From an uncultured Ilumatobacter sp. (GTDB lineage: Bacteria > Actinomycetota > Acidimicrobiia > Acidimicrobiales > Ilumatobacteraceae): DNA of 64,000 nt. Positions 18,650 through 27,577 of this stretch are shown here, in pieces. The DNA lies in assembly GCA_905182555.1 (NCBI GenBank), contig CAJJBX010000006.1, positions 1-64,000 of the forward strand, written 5' to 3'. The number at the start of each line of letters is the position of its first letter. Position 1 is the first letter of the stretch. Position numbers and translations under genes: made by a program. The notes under the pieces were generated by a model. That model was given only the letters and a program-made list of their open reading frames with translations. It did no database searches and had not been told where the DNA came from.

Positions 18650-19600
18650 GTGAGTGAACAGACAGAGCGCAACGGGGTCCGGGTTGGCGTCGCCGCCTAC
18701 GTTCTCTGGGGCCTGCTCACCGTCTATTGGAAGCAGCTTTCAGCGCTCGACGCCGTCGAACTAATCGGCTGGCGTATGTTCACTGCAGCCATAGTGATGG
18801 CCGTCGTCACGACAGCGCGCGGCACATGGCCAGCAATCGTCGCGGCCTTTCGATCACGGTCGACCGTCGTCAGGCTGATCGTCGCTGCGCTCCTGCTCAG
18901 CGCCAACTGGGGCAGCTACGTCTGGGCCGTCATCAACGATCGTGTGATCGAAACTGCGCTCGGCTACTTCATCGCCCCGCTGGGCACCATGGCCATCGGC
19001 GCGCTCGTGTTGGGCGAGCGTGCGAATCGAGCCCAAAAGGTCGCCTTTGGCTGCGTCGCCATCGCTGTCGTGATCTTGACCGTAGGCGCTGGCCAGCCGC
19101 CATGGATTTCGATTGTCCTGGCAGCCACGTGGAGTTCTTACGCGCTGAGCAAGCGCAATATGCCGCTCGGGGCCATCGACAGTTTGACGGGCGAGACGTT
19201 CGTGCTCGTACTCCCCGCCGCCATGGCGCTCATCGTGCTTGCGGGCCGCAGTAGCAGTGCGGTGAACACCGCTTCGGCGACGGACTGGGTCTTGCTGCTC
19301 GGGACCGGGCTCATCACGGCAATCCCCCTGATGTTGTTTGCGTCTGCAGCCAAGTCAATTCCGTTCATGTTGCTCGGACCACTGAACCTGATCGTTCCAG
19401 TGATCAACTTCGGTCTTGGCTGGGTGCTGTACAACGAACCAATGCCCCTCAATCGATTAATCGGTTTCGCCTTCGTCTGGCTTGCTCTCCTGGTCGTGAT
19501 GACTGACAGGATTCGCTCGCATCAGCGGGCTGCCCGACCCCAACCTCCCGTCAACGACGAGCCAGCGACCGACACAACCGGTGCGGGGCTCATCACCTGA
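18650..19600 (+). CDS. rarD: RarD/EamA family transporter
   Basis: Drug/metabolite transporter-superfamily protein with about ten predicted membrane helices. GVAAYVLWGLLTVYWKQL near the N-terminus is the RarD signature, and two EamA repeats follow (LNWGSYVWAV-like and LGPLNLIVPVINFGLGWVLYNEPM). GTG 18650 is the likely start; a TTG at 18611 would add 13 Arg-rich residues. RarD proteins were named for chloramphenicol resistance but their natural substrates are mostly unknown. The hydrophilic tail after residue 300 is Pro/Thr-rich. Confidence 0.88.
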   Translation: MSEQTERNGVRVGVAAYVLWGLLTVYWKQLSALDAVELIGWRMFTAAIVMAVVTTARGTWPAIVAAFRSRSTVVRLIVAALLLSANWGSYVWAVINDRVIETALGYFIAPLGTMAIGALVLGERANRAQKVAFGCVAIAVVILTVGAGQPPWISIVLAATWSSYALSKRNMPLGAIDSLTGETFVLVLPAAMALIVLAGRSSSAVNTASATDWVLLLGTGLITAIPLMLFASAAKSIPFMLLGPLNLIVPVINFGLGWVLYNEPMPLNRLIGFAFVWLALLVVMTDRIRSHQRAARPQPPVNDEPATDTTGAGLIT

Positions 19601-19618
19601 CCCAATTACAGAAGTATC

Positions 19619-19930
19619 GTGGACGTGGTGCAGCCGTCTCCTTGTCGTGTGTCCAACCTGCTGGGCTTGTTCGTCGCCAGCGTCATGCTGACGGGATGTT
19701 TCACCTCGACAGCCGACTTTAAGTCGGATGCGGAAGCGTTCATCACCGACAAAGTCGGTACCGAACTCAATGTGGTGTTCGAGTCGGTCAACTGCGATTC
19801 ACCCCTCGATCAGGAGATCGGCACGCAGTTCCCATGCACGGCAATTACCGTGGACGGTCGCCTGTACGAATTCGACAACGTGATCGACGAACCCGGCGAG
19901 TTCACGGTCAACATTGCACGCCGCCCCTGA
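19619..19930 (+). CDS. Small lipoprotein, DUF4333-like
   Basis: About 100 residues. A hydrophobic signal segment (LLGLFVASVMLTGC) ends in a lipobox, so it should be anchored to the membrane outer face. The mature part has two cysteines in the pattern VNCDSPLDQEIGTQFPC followed by a VDGRLYEF strand, which resembles DUF4333 domains of actinobacterial secreted proteins. Start is uncertain among GTG 19619, 19625 and 19628. Function unknown. Confidence 0.6.
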   Translation: MDVVQPSPCRVSNLLGLFVASVMLTGCFTSTADFKSDAEAFITDKVGTELNVVFESVNCDSPLDQEIGTQFPCTAITVDGRLYEFDNVIDEPGEFTVNIARRP

Positions 19931-20059
19931 TCAGCACGGGTACAGCTGCTCGCGCACGGCACGTCCGGCATACACCGCGAATCCCGCGCCCAGATGGCTG
20001 CTCTCTGCCAGGATGATCCCGAACATCTCGATCCGCAAGTAACGACAGGACTCACCTTC

Positions 20060-20323
20060 ATGAACAAGACATTTACCGCATTCCTCGCCGTTGCCGCCCT
20101 TGGATTGGCAGCCTGCGGCGGTGTTGACCGCGACGGCACCCGTGATCTATTCATCTCCGACATGGAAGCGCTGGGCAACACGGCCGACGCTGACTGCATT
20201 GACAAGGTCTTCGCCGAATATTCCGACAAAGACATCGGGGCGATGTCGGATGGTTCGGAGAACGAGAACACCCAAGCGCTGGCAGAAGAACTGATTGCCT
20301 GCACCGACTTGCTCGGCGGCTGA
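20060..20323 (+). CDS. Small secreted lipoprotein of unknown function
   Basis: An 87-residue protein starting MNKTFTAFLAVAALGLAACGG, a clear lipoprotein signal with the lipidated Cys in LAAC. The mature part is acidic and has two further cysteines (DADCIDKVF and LIACTDLLGG), a spacing seen in small actinobacterial lipoproteins of no known role. ATG 20060 is preferred over an upstream in-frame start because it opens the signal peptide. It is followed by a terminator hairpin. Confidence 0.65.
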   Translation: MNKTFTAFLAVAALGLAACGGVDRDGTRDLFISDMEALGNTADADCIDKVFAEYSDKDIGAMSDGSENENTQALAEELIACTDLLGG

Positions 20324-20349
20324 GCATCTCTCATTGGCTGACAACGACC

Positions 20350-20389
20350 AACGGCCACCGGATCCCCGCAGAGGGAACCGGCGGCCGTT
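20350..20389. terminator. Bidirectional terminator hairpin
   Basis: AACGGCCACCGG (20350-20361) pairs with CCGGCGGCCGTT (20378-20389) with one mismatch and a 16-nt loop. It lies between the small lipoprotein gene and the convergent livJ gene. Confidence 0.7.
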
Positions 20390-20428
20390 GCCGTTTCAGG
20401 TATTCAGCCCGTCAGACGGGCAGGTAGA

Positions 20429-21919
20429 TCAGCTTCCGTAAGCGCCGCCGACGCCTTCGAAGTCGACCAGATCGCCGGTCGGAACGAATGCGATGGCATC
20501 ATCCACGATGGTCACCTGCTGCAGCTGAGCTGATTCGGTCCAGTAGGCGTCGTTGACTCCGTCGAGCTGCAGCGTGCCGCCGAGGAGGAGATCGCTAGTG
20601 GTGTTAGCGTTCCAGACTGCTGACATCAGGTTGACCCGGTTGAGGCCGCCTTCCATCTCAGCAGCAGAACGGAGCACGCCGACGAGGAACTCGCCGTACA
20701 GGACTCCGGTCGAGTACGAACCATCAGCACACGTGACGTCGCCATACTCGGCGAGGATGCGCTCGGTCTCCATGATCGCAGGATCGTCGGCGTAAACCGG
20801 GTCACCACAGATCTTGTTCGAGTTCGCCATGATCGGACCAGCGTTGTCGGCCGCGAGAGTTACCACAGCTTCCCGGACCGGCTTGAAGAACGACGACAGG
20901 TTGTTGCAGGTGTACGACATGTACGTGGTCGGACGCCATTCGGAGGCGGCGAGCACTGCGGTGGACTGCGAGCAGAACTTCGAGGTCGTACCAACGAGGA
21001 ACACATCAGCGCCGGTGGCGATAAGCGTGGTCATTTCGTTGGTGACGTCGGCGCCTGCCGGGTCGTGGACTTGCTCGGAGACGATCTCAAGCCCGGCGCA
21101 AGCGTCGGACCCGTTGAGCGTCTGCTGGTAGGTCTTACCAAAGTCGTTGTTCATGATCAGGGCAGCAACGGTGGCGTTTTCGCCAATGTTGGCCTTGATG
21201 TCGGTGCACCAGATCTCCGTCTCGGTGACGTAGTTCAAGATGTTGCCGACGGTCCACGGGAAGTTGCCCGGGTCGCCCCAGAACGGAAAGCCCGAGGAGT
21301 TGAACAGCTGCGGTACGCAAGCCTCATCAGTGATGGGGCGGATTGCGTAGTTGATCGGCGTGCCGATGTTGTGCGCCAGAGCGAACACATCATCGGAGTC
21401 GAGCATTTCTTCGATGTTCGCCACGGCGCGACCAGCTTCGTAGCCGTCGTCCTTCATGATCAGTACGAGGTCTTTACCAGCGACCGGATCAGTGTCGTTG
21501 ATGAAGTCGAAGTACATCTCCATGCCTTCGCCGATAGCACCGAACGCAGCAAGTGCGCCGGACTGCGGCAAGGTCTGGCCAATGCGGATCTCGTCGCCCT
21601 CGACGCCCTGGGTTGCGTTCCAGTCGTCGGGGCAGTCGCCGAGTGCCAGCGTGGTGCCAGCAGCAACGACAACGTCGCCTTCGAGTGCGAGTGCTGCGCT
21701 TGCTGGTGCCTCGTCGGCCGGCGCGTCTGCCGGAGCGTCGTCAGCCGGCGCGGCGTCAGCCGGGGCGTCGGTCGCGGCCGGTGCTTCTTCTGCAGGAGCT
21801 TCGGTCGCGGCCGGTGCGTTGTTTGCTGCCGGTGTGGCGTCGTCGCTACCGCATGCCGCAAAAATCAGGCCAGCAGCCATGATCCCGGCGACAGAACGTT
21901 GAATACGTGATGTTCGCAT
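20429..21919 (-). CDS. Branched-chain amino acid ABC transporter substrate-binding protein (LivJ-like)
   Basis: Periplasmic-binding-fold type I lipoprotein that captures the substrate for the Liv permease encoded upstream. Signal and lipobox read AGIMAAGLIFAACGSDD. An Ala/Pro/Asp/Glu-rich linker (about residues 30-80, APADAAPADDAPADAP-like) tethers the domain. The binding domain starts near DEIRIGQTLPQSG and includes MKDDGYEAGRAVANIEEML and ANIGENATVAALIMNNDFGK. ATG 21919 is preceded by AGGGGAA at ideal spacing. Last gene of the operon, separated from livM by 148 bp with a hairpin, which often allows higher expression of the binding protein. Actual ligand (amino acid, amide or urea) is not decided. 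Confidence 0.9.
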   Translation of the reverse strand: MRTSRIQRSVAGIMAAGLIFAACGSDDATPAANNAPAATEAPAEEAPAATDAPADAAPADDAPADAPADEAPASAALALEGDVVVAAGTTLALGDCPDDWNATQGVEGDEIRIGQTLPQSGALAAFGAIGEGMEMYFDFINDTDPVAGKDLVLIMKDDGYEAGRAVANIEEMLDSDDVFALAHNIGTPINYAIRPITDEACVPQLFNSSGFPFWGDPGNFPWTVGNILNYVTETEIWCTDIKANIGENATVAALIMNNDFGKTYQQTLNGSDACAGLEIVSEQVHDPAGADVTNEMTTLIATGADVFLVGTTSKFCSQSTAVLAASEWRPTTYMSYTCNNLSSFFKPVREAVVTLAADNAGPIMANSNKICGDPVYADDPAIMETERILAEYGDVTCADGSYSTGVLYGEFLVGVLRSAAEMEGGLNRVNLMSAVWNANTTSDLLLGGTLQLDGVNDAYWTESAQLQQVTIVDDAIAFVPTGDLVDFEGVGGAYGS

Positions 21920-21983
21920 GTTTTCCCCTAATTGTTTTGGATGGTACCGATTGCTCGGCATTTAACCGGTTGCGCTCAGAGAC

Positions 21984-22011
21984 GCTGGCTTGGCCATTCC
22001 CTCAAGCCAGC
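21984..22011. terminator. Hairpin between livM and livJ
   Basis: GCTGGCTTG (21984-21992) pairs perfectly with CAAGCCAGC (22003-22011). It is placed between livM and livJ, so it may be an attenuating terminator or an mRNA-stabilising stem. A second 6-bp hairpin CACCGA/TCGGTG lies just to the right. Confidence 0.55.
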
Positions 22012-22067
22012 AGCGGTCCCCACGCACCGAGATCTTTACTTCGGTGTTCGTTGATTACCGTAGCGGC

Positions 22068-23342
22068 TCAACTCTCGTCGACGGTAGTCGACAAATCTGG
22101 CGATTCGCTGCCCAAAGAATCGTTGGGAATATCGCTCTCGTCGGCGCTCACCGCAGCTCCGGCACCAGCGAGCTGAATTGCTGGAGTCTTTGGCAGCACT
22201 TCCACGAATCGGCCGCGGATCTTTCGGACGCCTGAAATGACGCCCCCCGGCAGCACAAACGTGATGACGATCAGGCCGATACCGAGGATCAACCCGCCGG
22301 TGGGGCCCTGAAGCCAGCGTTCCGGAATGCCCGGCAGGTTTTGAGTCGACGATGCCCAGTCAGGAATAAAGGCAATGACCAAGCCGCCGATCGCTGCGCC
22401 CGACAATGTCCCAACACCGCCCACGACCATTCCGACAATGAACAGAATCGAGATGAGCTGCGTGAAGTCGCCTTCGGACGCTATGCCGAGCTCAGAAACG
22501 TAGATCATGCCGCCGACGCCGCCGAGGGCAGAGGCAACACCGAATGACATCGTCTTGTGAAAGCTGAGGCTCATCCCATTGACAGCAGCCGAAGTCTCGT
22601 TGTCGCGGACTGCTCGGATTGCCCGGCCAGGTCGACTCTTAATGAGATTACTCACCAGTTTGAAGCAGATGAGAGCGAGAATGACCATCATGAAGAAGGT
22701 CCAGACACGCTGTTCCTCCTTGTTCGACATCCCCTCGCCGTCGCCAAAGTACTGACCGATGAGCGGCAAACTGTGCAGTGCATTGATCATTCCGTCAAGT
22801 GGAAGCCAGCTCGGCGGAATGAAGTCGGAGTCGACCGTTTTGCCAGCAGCACCCCCGGTGTACGGAAGCAGGAAGTCGAGCTTGATGAGCGAAGGGAAGA
22901 TCGCCGCCAAACCGAGCGTCACAAGTGCCAGATACAGACCCCTGATCCTCAATGCCGGAATACCAGCCACCAAGCCGAACACGAAACAGACCGGAACCAC
23001 CACGATCAGCGACGTGAACCATGCCCAGTTTTGGTCCGCAACGAGCCAAGCGGAGATGTAGGCGCCGGTTCCGAAAAAGAAACCCTGGCCAAGCGACAGC
23101 TGGCCAGTGAAGCCCGCTACCACTTGCAGCCCGAGGATCGCCACCATAAACGATATTGATTTGGTGACACGGGTAATGCTCAACTTGTAGCTGTTGTCGA
23201 ACAGCGTGATCGATCCGGTGTCGTTGTACGCAAACGCAACGATCAAGATCAACAGCGCGAGGAGCGCAAAGCCGGCAATTTTGTAGGCCCGATAGCGATT
23301 CGTGCCTTCGGTGAAAAGGAATTTTGGTGATGTTGTAGCCAT
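22068..23342 (-). CDS. livM: Branched-chain amino acid ABC transporter permease (LivM-like)
   Basis: Membrane permease of 424 residues. The LivM signature VAGIPALRIRGLYLALVTLGLA is present, with FTGQLSLGQGFFFGTGAY upstream and the cytoplasmic coupling region GRAIRAVRDNETSAAVNG. About ten hydrophobic segments are visible. ATG 23342 has GAGGAAG about 7 bases upstream. A hydrophilic C-terminal tail of about 50 residues (after VRKIRGRFVEVLPKTP) is acidic and probably cytoplasmic. It lies 11 bases after livH, so translation follows directly from it. Confidence 0.93.
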   Translation of the reverse strand: MATTSPKFLFTEGTNRYRAYKIAGFALLALLILIVAFAYNDTGSITLFDNSYKLSITRVTKSISFMVAILGLQVVAGFTGQLSLGQGFFFGTGAYISAWLVADQNWAWFTSLIVVVPVCFVFGLVAGIPALRIRGLYLALVTLGLAAIFPSLIKLDFLLPYTGGAAGKTVDSDFIPPSWLPLDGMINALHSLPLIGQYFGDGEGMSNKEEQRVWTFFMMVILALICFKLVSNLIKSRPGRAIRAVRDNETSAAVNGMSLSFHKTMSFGVASALGGVGGMIYVSELGIASEGDFTQLISILFIVGMVVGGVGTLSGAAIGGLVIAFIPDWASSTQNLPGIPERWLQGPTGGLILGIGLIVITFVLPGGVISGVRKIRGRFVEVLPKTPAIQLAGAGAAVSADESDIPNDSLGSESPDLSTTVDES

Positions 23343-23353
23343 TGTTTTCTTCC

Positions 23354-24244
23354 TCAGACCCGTTCAACTTGCGGCGTGCCGAACAGCCCAGATGGTTTGA
23401 AGAGCAAGACCAGCATGAGTACCGCCACGGCGGCGAGCAAGCTGAGCTCACTCGGGATACCGAGATACGGCACCCCAATTGATTGGACGAGGCCAATGGC
23501 GAGACCACCGGCGATCGCGCCACCGAGGCTGTCAAGACCGCCGAGTGCAGCAGCCGAGACGGCGAAGATAAGGCCAGTAACCATGACATTCGGTTCGAGC
23601 TGACGGAACGGTGAGGCAACGAAGACGCAGACACCGAGGGTTCCGACCGCCGCAGCTATCGCCCAACCGAACTGCAACGTTGGCCCAACCTTGATGCCAG
23701 CGAGTTCGCTCGACTCAAGGTTCGATGACACCGCTCGGAAAGCGAGTCCAATTTTCGTCGTGTTCAGCAGCAGAGTGAGACCGCCAGCAACGACTGCGAC
23801 GGTCACGATCGTGCCGATCGTGTACCAGGAGAGCGTCACCGTATTCCAAGTCAGGGCATTGCCAGACGGGAACAGCTCGGGGAATGCGCGAGGATCAAAT
23901 CGCCAGATGATGCCGGCAAGGGCGTTGATCCCGAGGAACAGTCCGAGCGTGATGATGACGAGCGGTAAGTGATCTGACGGGTCGAACGGTCGGATGAGCG
24001 TTCGTTCGAAGCCCGCTGCGAGAACGGCAGTGATCGCCATCGCGCCAACGACGGCTATCCACATCGGGAGACCACGTTCGGTCGCCAGTACGAGGGCGAT
24101 GAATCCGCCGAACATGGCGAACTCGCCTTGGGCGAAGTTGATCAGGGTGGTCGCCTTGAAGATCATGACCAAGGCCATAGCAATCAGTGCGTAGGTGGCT
24201 CCGTTGGACAGGCCATCGGAGATGCGATTGAGAAAGAGTTCCAT
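23354..24244 (-). CDS. livH: Branched-chain amino acid ABC transporter permease (LivH-like)
   Basis: Second permease subunit, 296 residues, eight or so membrane helices. LivH marks are ISDGLSNGATYALIAMALVMIF, TLINFAQGEFAMFGGFIAL and AVSSNLESSELAGIKVG. It forms the membrane channel with LivM. ATG 24244 is preceded by AAGGAAA at good spacing. It starts 12 bases after livF. Confidence 0.93.
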   Translation of the reverse strand: MELFLNRISDGLSNGATYALIAMALVMIFKATTLINFAQGEFAMFGGFIALVLATERGLPMWIAVVGAMAITAVLAAGFERTLIRPFDPSDHLPLVIITLGLFLGINALAGIIWRFDPRAFPELFPSGNALTWNTVTLSWYTIGTIVTVAVVAGGLTLLLNTTKIGLAFRAVSSNLESSELAGIKVGPTLQFGWAIAAAVGTLGVCVFVASPFRQLEPNVMVTGLIFAVSAAALGGLDSLGGAIAGGLAIGLVQSIGVPYLGIPSELSLLAAVAVLMLVLLFKPSGLFGTPQVERV

Positions 24245-24256
24245 TGATGTTTTCCT

Positions 24257-24988
24257 TCAGACTCCGAGGTAGGCCTTGCGGATGGCGTCATCGTTAATCA
24301 ATTCGTCAGCCGGACCTTCGGTGAAGATCGCTCCGGACTCGAGGACGTAGCCCCGGTCGCCGATGCCGAGTGCAAGCTGTGCGTTCTGTTCAACCACGAG
24401 CATCGTCGTGCCAGTCTCCTTGTTGATTTCGGCGAAGCGCTCAAACAGCTCCGCCACGATGATCGGGGCCAGCCCAAGTGATGGTTCGTCGAGCAATAAC
24501 AGGCTGGGTCGAGACATCAGCGCCCGGGAGACGGCAAGCATCTGCTGCTCGCCACCGGAAAGCGAACCGGCACGCTGGTTCTTGCGCTCCCGCAGAACGG
24601 GGTACACGTCAAACCACTGCTCGATGTCTTTGTCGATTTCGTTGTCATCTCGAATGTAGGCACCGACCCGGAGGTTGTCCTCGACGGACAATTCGGGAAG
24701 CGTGCCCCGACCCTGCGGGACATGTGCGACACCTTGGCGCACGAGATCAGGGGCTTTCGCACTGCTGATATCTTCGCCACGAAGCTTGATCGAGCCCTTG
24801 CGGGAAATCATGCCCGACACCGCTCGCAGCGTCGTGGTCTTGCCGGCGCCATTGGCACCGAGGATGATCACGATCTCGCCGTCGGCGACATGGAAGTCCA
24901 AGCCGTGGAGGACCTGAATCTGGCCGTAACCGCCTTCAAGGCCCTTGACCTCGAGGACGAGTTCGGGCGATGTACTGGTTTCGCTCAT
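24257..24988 (-). CDS. livF: Branched-chain amino acid ABC transporter ATP-binding protein (LivF-like)
   Basis: ABC ATPase, 243 residues. Walker A is GANGAGKTTT near residue 40, the signature is LSGGEQQML, and Walker B is LLLLDEPSLGLAP. VAHVPQGRGTLPELSVEDNL is characteristic of LivF. It powers transport together with LivG. The ATG overlaps the livG stop by 4 bases. Confidence 0.94.
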   Translation of the reverse strand: MSETSTSPELVLEVKGLEGGYGQIQVLHGLDFHVADGEIVIILGANGAGKTTTLRAVSGMISRKGSIKLRGEDISSAKAPDLVRQGVAHVPQGRGTLPELSVEDNLRVGAYIRDDNEIDKDIEQWFDVYPVLRERKNQRAGSLSGGEQQMLAVSRALMSRPSLLLLDEPSLGLAPIIVAELFERFAEINKETGTTMLVVEQNAQLALGIGDRGYVLESGAIFTEGPADELINDDAIRKAYLGV

Positions 24989-25747
24989 GCGGGTGCTCCT
25001 AGGTACGCCTCGATTACGGCGGGGTTCTCTTGCACTTCGGCAGGAAGGCCCTCAGCGATCTTGCGGCCGAAGTCGAGAACAACGACGTTCTCGGAAATGC
25101 TCATCACGAGGCCCATGTGGTGCTCGACGAGGAGGATGGTCAGGTTGTAGTCGGTCCGGATCTTCTGGATGACGATCGACAGTTCCTCGACTTCGCTGTG
25201 CGTCAGGCCCGTCGCCGGTTCGTCGAGCATCAACAGCTTCGGATGACCAATGAGACAGCGGGCGAGTTCGATTCGCTTGAGCGTTCCGTAGGGAAGGCCA
25301 GCGCACTGCTGGAAGGCAAACTCTGCGAGGCCGAGGTCGGTCAGAATCGTGTACGCCTCGGACGCCAACTCCTTTTCTTCCTTCTTGCGCCCAATGTTGA
25401 GCATCGCAGTCCCGAAGTTCTGCTTGCTCCGCACGTGCGCACCAGCCATGACGTTCTCGATCACGCTCATGCGTGGCCAGAGCGCCAAGTTCTGGAACGT
25501 TCGGAAGATGCCCGTCTTGGCAATCAAGTGTGGTGGCGTCTTCAACAGGTCGACCCCGTTAAAGCTCAACGATCCAGCGGTCGGGTCATAGATACGACTG
25601 ATGACGTTAAACATCGTCGTCTTCCCCGCACCATTTGGACCAATAATTCCAACAAATCTGTCCTTCTTCGATGTCGAAGGTCATCCCGCTGAGAGCAACG
25701 ATGCCCCCAAATCTGACTTCAACGTCTTTCACTTCCAGCATCGCCAT
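24985..25747 (-). CDS. livG: Branched-chain amino acid ABC transporter ATP-binding protein (LivG-like), frameshifted
   Basis: First gene of the Liv operon. The frame from ATG 25747 opens MAMLEVKDVEVRFGGIVALSG, a normal LivG start, but shifts near 25655-25665 just before Walker A. In the corrected frame FVGIIGPNGAGKTTMFNVIS follows directly, then the rest of the domain (LSFNGVDLLKTPPHLIAKTGIFRTFQN; ABC signature altered to YGTLKRIELAR; LLMLDEPATGLTHSE). One missing or extra base explains the break and I treat it as a consensus error, since the four other Liv genes are intact. Confidence 0.88.
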
Positions 25748-25981
25748 CGACGTAAACCCCCTGATGTTCGTCGGTCTGTTGGGGAACGTAGCACGCAGCC
25801 CCAGACGGCCATCGAACCGGACGGTTCGAGGACGCAGATCGGAAGGTACCAGACGGCCACTTCGAGTACCGCACCCAAACGACCCTCCTCAGCCAAAGTT
25901 TCCCAAAGGTGAGAAGATTCAAAATCCCAGCCGGCCGATGCGAGTCTGCAAACGTCCTTGCCTAGAGTCGGATACGTGCAG

Positions 25982-27526
25982 ATGACGCGACTTACCGCAC
26001 TGCTGATCGCTACGGGGCTGTTCGCTGCAGCATGCGGCGCCGACGTTGCTGTGACTGCAACTCGCTCCGACGCCCCAGCGGGAGCGACAGCTGCGCCACC
26101 GTTTGATCCGGGAACGCCCGCCATCGAAGATGACGGCAACCCGGACGATCCCCCGAGCGGGCCAACCACCACGCCTCCGGTGACCGCTCCAACTGTCAGC
26201 GATCCCAACGCCATCAATTTCGGTCCGAACAAGCCAGCACGGCCATACGACGACTTCCTCCTGGCGACACTCGCCGACCTCGACACATGGTGGGAGCAGA
26301 CCTATCCCGAGGTGTACGGCGAAGCATGGCAACCACTCCAAGGCGATGTCTATGCGGCGTACCCGCAACGGCCAGATGATCTCCCCGGTTGCGGCGAGCC
26401 GCGCACGTCCTACGACGACGTCCAACAATTCGTGGCGTTCTACTGCGGCCTCGCTGACTTCATCGTGTACGACGACGGCGACGACGGCCTGCTGGCCCAA
26501 CTTGCCGACAACTTCGGCGCCGGAACAATCGGCATCGTTTTGGCTCACGAGTACGGCCATGCCATCCAACAGCGCAGCGGTGTCCTGCGACAAAACCTCC
26601 CGACGGTCACGACAGAGCAGCAGGCCGACTGCTTCGCTGGAGCTTGGGCGGGCCGAGCCGCACGAGGCGAAGGCGGCATCACGTTCTCCGACGCCGATGT
26701 TCGCGCCGGCCTGATCGCCATGCTCGAAGTACGTGATCCCGTCGGCATCGACCAGTTTGCACCCGGCGGCCACGGGTCCGGATTCGACCGGGTCGGTGCG
26801 TTCCAGGTCGGCTTCCGCGAAGGCGCAGTCCGCTGCGGTGACCTCATTGACAACCCGCTCCCGCTGATGCCGAACCAATTCAATGACAACAATGATTTTG
26901 CCAACGAAGGCAATGCACCGTTCGGGTTCGACGCTGGCGATCCCGAGACCGGCGTAGGCGCCGAGCTGTTCGGATTCCTGGTGCCCGACCTCAACCTCTT
27001 CTGGGGCATCGACGCGGGGATTCCTGACTTCATCCCGCTCACGCTCGTTCCTGTCCAGAGCGAGGCTGAGGCAGCATGCGCCGATCTCGAGCCCGGCCTC
27101 CAAAACGGAGCGGCCCTCTGCCCGTCGAGTAACACCGTTTTCCTGAACGAACCGGTTGCCCGCAGCCTCTACGAACAAGACACGTTCGGCGACTTTTCGT
27201 TGGGCTATTTAATTGGCGTGGCGTGGGCCGAAGCGGCGCAGCGCTCACTCGGATCAGCCATCGAAGGCGAACAACGTGAACTGATCAACGACTGCCTCGC
27301 CGGGGCATGGGTCCAGACAGTCATCCCCGTCGACTTTCAACTGTCTCAGCCGCGCGCCGAAGGCCGGACATCCATCGTGTCGCCCGGCGACCTCGACGAA
27401 GCTGTTCGCACCGCCATCCTGATCGGCGACCTCGACGCCGACGACAATGTGCTCGGCAGCCCGTTCGAGAAGATCGACTCATTCCGCGATGGCGTCATTG
27501 GCGGGCTCAACGCCTGCGCGAACTAG
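25982..27526 (+). CDS. Secreted neutral zinc metallopeptidase (HEYGH)
   Basis: Lipoprotein of about 514 residues. The signal reads TALLIATGLFAAACGAD with a lipobox Cys. A Pro/Thr-rich linker (TAAPPFDPGTPAIEDD and GPTTTPPVTAP) precedes the catalytic domain. VLAHEYGHAIQQRSGV is the HExxH zinc site, followed by TEQQADCFAGAWAG with the likely third zinc ligand Glu, as in the YpfJ-type neutral zinc metallopeptidase family. A second half with DCLAGAWVQTV repeats the same wording and may be a degenerate duplication. ATG 25982 or GTG 25976 are possible starts. It likely cleaves proteins or peptides outside the membrane. Confidence 0.82.
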   Translation: MTRLTALLIATGLFAAACGADVAVTATRSDAPAGATAAPPFDPGTPAIEDDGNPDDPPSGPTTTPPVTAPTVSDPNAINFGPNKPARPYDDFLLATLADLDTWWEQTYPEVYGEAWQPLQGDVYAAYPQRPDDLPGCGEPRTSYDDVQQFVAFYCGLADFIVYDDGDDGLLAQLADNFGAGTIGIVLAHEYGHAIQQRSGVLRQNLPTVTTEQQADCFAGAWAGRAARGEGGITFSDADVRAGLIAMLEVRDPVGIDQFAPGGHGSGFDRVGAFQVGFREGAVRCGDLIDNPLPLMPNQFNDNNDFANEGNAPFGFDAGDPETGVGAELFGFLVPDLNLFWGIDAGIPDFIPLTLVPVQSEAEAACADLEPGLQNGAALCPSSNTVFLNEPVARSLYEQDTFGDFSLGYLIGVAWAEAAQRSLGSAIEGEQRELINDCLAGAWVQTVIPVDFQLSQPRAEGRTSIVSPGDLDEAVRTAILIGDLDADDNVLGSPFEKIDSFRDGVIGGLNACAN

Positions 27527-27545
27527 CTCGCTGCTCCCGACTCAC

Positions 27546-27565
27546 CTTTGGCTCAGGTGCCAAAG
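27546..27565. terminator. Terminator hairpin
   Basis: CTTTGGC (27546-27552) pairs with GCCAAAG (27559-27565) around a 6-nt loop, between the metallopeptidase and the convergent alpha/beta hydrolase. Confidence 0.5.
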
Positions 27566-27577
27566 CGGTGGCGAAAA